Source of the DNA: Piscicola geometra
Taxonomy: Eukaryota > Annelida > Clitellata > Hirudinida > Piscicolidae
Assembly (NCBI GenBank): GCA_943735955.1
Contig: OX030962.1
Span: 4,288,239 to 4,352,238, forward strand
Direction of reading: 5' to 3'
Length of the DNA: 64,000 bases
Both the position numbers and the translations under genes were made by a program. This document shows positions 61,691 through 64,000 of this stretch, one piece after another. Every line of letters begins with the position of its first letter. The first letter of the stretch is position 1. The notes beneath the pieces are model-generated. The model worked only from the letters and a program-made list of their open reading frames with translations. It searched no databases and was not told the origin of the DNA.

Positions 61691-62966
61691 ACTAAATATT
61701 TGAAAAAAAATTATAGACTGTTTAGGATCTCATATCAAACTTATTTTTTTACTTTTTACTTTAGTTTAAAAAATGATGACGTAACTCTAAGAATACTATG
61801 CAACTTAGTTTGTAGTTTTTCTTTTGTATCATTAATAAACTATCTAAATTTTTTATCAATTATAATTGGTAGTTTTTATTTAGCCCATTGACCGCCGCTA
61901 CCCGAGAAAAAAAGTCAACATGAATTTTACATTTAGACTTGCATTATATGGTTATAAGAATAACTCAAGCAAAATTAAAACAATTATTTCATAAGTTTTA
62001 ATGAGGCAAATTGTTGCGAAAACGCAACGTGAGCGGGAAGTGTGACATACTTATGTACAGCAAGAAATCATAAATAAATTGATTCAAACCACATTTAATA
62101 AACAGAAATAAATTTCAATTGCAAATAGTTCGATAAAATTCAGACCTCTAATTATTTTATTTGTTATAATATTAATAATAATTATTTTAATTACAACAAA
62201 GCAAATTATTTTACGTGAATTACATCAGCACTCATAAACTGTCGTGCTGTTTCAAGACGACACTGACGACGAATGTTATCTTTATTTTAATTTTATATTC
62301 AACCTATGAGAGGTTAACAAATTATATTCTTTTCAATAAAAGCTTCAAGTGTGAAGCATTTGCGGTTTGGAATTTTTATCGAAATATAAAAATCAACATT
62401 CATCTACAAAATTCAACTTTTAATTTTAATTTTATAAATTTCATAATACATTAACATTAAAATAATAATTTAATTCTTATTACAATGACTAGACTTATTA
62501 AAAATCATATGAAATCCTATTATGTCAAAGTTGCGAAAACGCACCATTGATTTTTAAAAGCATTGAAAACGTTTTACAAGTTATTTTGAATAATAAAAAA
62601 ATTAATTCAAGTATTAACTATCTTTTCACACTGAAATTAAGACTAAATTTGTATAAATATACTAAAAATCGAACGAAAAAATTGAACAATTATCTAAGCG
62701 AAAAAAGATTGTTTTGCAAAATTTTAAATGTGAACAGGATATAAAAGACTATAAATTATAAAATGAAAAAAGTTGAAATTTAACTTATAAAATTAAATAT
62801 TAAAATTTATTGTACAAAATATGTGAAAAAACTCGGTATTAAAACAGCAAGAAAATATAAAGATTGATGTTGCAAAATGCAACAGCTGCGGTAAATGGAT
62901 TAAACAATTATTTTTTTTGACTAAAGTTGAGCCCCCCCCCAGCATTTTTTGCTGGTTGCGCCCCTG
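61691..62966. other. AT-rich right part of outer hAT
   Basis: No reading frame of note. Sequence is AT-rich to the terminal repeat at 62952-62966. Confidence 0.5.
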
Positions 62967-62974
62967 ATCTCCAC

Positions 62975-63369
62975 CAATAACAAATTCAATCATCATAACA
63001 GTACCAACACTTATACCACAGCACAATCATAACCAGATCATCCTCAAAACCACAAAAAACAATCATCTTTCTTCTCAATTTTCTGTCTTGCCACTGGTGC
63101 CGAGGCTGCGATAGAGGGTGAAGGAGAAGTTCTTGCCATTTATATATTTAAAAAAAGAAAAGAAAGGAAAAAAGAAAAAGAAAGAAAGAAACAAACAAAT
63201 AACTATTTAAACTTGACTTTTTTTCTGCCTATTAGGCTGGTCGAATTCATGCGTTGGCTATGATGGATCGATACACGACAAGATGTTTTGTCGATAAGAC
63301 ATCATTGGTCTGCCTAGACGTTTTTGTGCTTTTATCTCAGACCCGTAGAATAGGTAACGATGCACAGGA
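62975..63369. other. Spacer, nothing recognised
   Basis: Includes an AAAGAAAG-rich run at 63150-63200. No coding signal, apart from the continuing flank of the hAT target site. Confidence 0.5.
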
Positions 63370-64000
63370 TAAAGGTTGGACTGGGTACCCGATCTGACCA
63401 GGTACCCGATCTGACCAGGGCCCGATCTGAACCGGTACCCGCGGGTACCTGCGGGACTCCCGCGAGAACGGGAATGAAAATAAATTTCGGGTCGGGAAAA
63501 TTCGGAAACCAGGAATAGGTTTTCGGGACACGAACGGTATCGGGGAATCAATATATAAATCGGGAACGGGAAAAAACGAGATCGGGAATCAACTTTTAAA
63601 TCGGGAACGAGAAAAACGGGAAAAAATTTATTGGGGTTGGATTCTTCAGCAAACTCCTAAGTAAGGAAAATCTCTTTTTCATCGATATTCCGTACTTAAA
63701 ATAGGTATTAAATGTATAACGAAGCCACCATTGCGTTGTCAATCTCAAAATATCCAATATTACATTTGAAGTTGTTATGGCGAGTCCAAATATTAGGGAG
63801 ATTAGAACAAATTAGTGAGGATGAAAACTTGTCAGATGAAATCAAACAGGTCAGTCATATTTTCATTTTATAAATTTATACTTTGAATTTGAATCATTAA
63901 TTTCCAAATGAATGCTCAGTTTATAATTTCGACAAAAGAAAATATGCCCATTGATCTTATTCTTATGACAGCATGACGTTGCATCCCCCAGTATAAAAGA
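63370..64000 (+). mobile_element. Second copy of hAT family 2, running off the window
   Basis: Begins TAAAGGTTGGACTGGGTACC, a variant of the right end of the copy at 22535-24066 in reverse orientation, and continues with GGGAACGGGAAAAA-type repeats. From about 63640 it matches the complement of roughly 23640-23870. Three tandem GGGTACCCGATCTGACCA-like units lie at the very end, where the first copy has about two. The other terminus lies beyond 64000. Confidence 0.8.

Larger units (their letters stand above)
57867..62966 (+). mobile_element. Outer hAT element (family 4), 5.1 kb, interrupted by another hAT
   Basis: Ends CAGTGGCGCAACCAG and, at the right, the complement CTGGTTGCGCCCCTG. Flanks ATCTCCAA (57859-57866) and ATCTCCAC (62967-62974) match at 7 of 8 bases. 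Inside lies the family-5 element at 58130-61226. Right of it, a C-terminal transposase fragment of this outer element survives, followed by 1.3 kb of AT-rich DNA. Confidence 0.75.

Overview
The window is eukaryotic nuclear DNA, most likely from an invertebrate animal. Cellular genes are split into short exons with GT..AG borders. The flanking DNA is AT-rich and full of animal-type DNA transposons (hAT, piggyBac, Harbinger, Mutator-like, Merlin/IS1595-like) and CR1/L2-like non-LTR retrotransposons. Tandem repeats fill a very large share, headed by one 10.3-kb uninterrupted (TAGA)n array. The species cannot be named from sequence alone. An N-gap at 49501-49700 shows this is a scaffold.

Layout. 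1-5 kb: a hAT copy carrying a 5'-truncated LINE whose 3' tail is a long (CAAT)n array, a Mutator-like transposase remnant, a 19-bp AT satellite and an IS1595-like fragment. 5-8 kb: a larger, broken hAT transposase element. 8.1-13.5 kb, minus strand: nine exons of a PP2A regulatory B55 (PPP2R2) WD40 gene, from the start codon to about residue 360. Its introns hold GT, GAT, ATTC and GGGA repeats and a 1.8-kb G-rich minisatellite, and the last exons are absent. 13.5-15.6 kb: a palindromic element with a telomere-like core 24 bp upstream of that start codon, then an internally deleted piggyBac. 15.6-26 kb: LINE remnants, one plus-strand antistasin-like exon, a tRNA-type SINE, another hAT, and many microsatellites.

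26.4-32.5 kb, minus strand: six exons of an unidentified long coiled-coil protein with its stop codon at 26367; its 5' end is not in the window. 31.5-43.7 kb: microsatellites, ending in the (TAGA)n array. 43.7-49.5 kb: a minus-strand CR1-like LINE tail and a nearly complete plus-strand LINE with PHD-type ORF1, endonuclease and reverse transcriptase. 49.7-57.7 kb: a hAT end, two long inverted-repeat elements, a further hAT, LINE fragments, a (CA)n tract and a Harbinger remnant. 57.9-63.0 kb: one hAT nested inside another. From 63.37 kb to the right edge: the end of a second copy of the hAT family seen at 22.5 kb.

Two results stand out. The target-site duplication of the hAT left end at 4980 does not match its own right flank, but matches exactly the flank of the hAT right end at 49929. 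This points to a misjoin or ectopic recombination bracketing 42 kb, and would explain why the PPP2R2 3' exons are missing. Second, several of the tandem arrays can be traced to LINE 3' tails or sit within coding-gene introns. I found no operon, CRISPR array or wholly new gene system; the novelty lies in mobile-element and repeat architecture.
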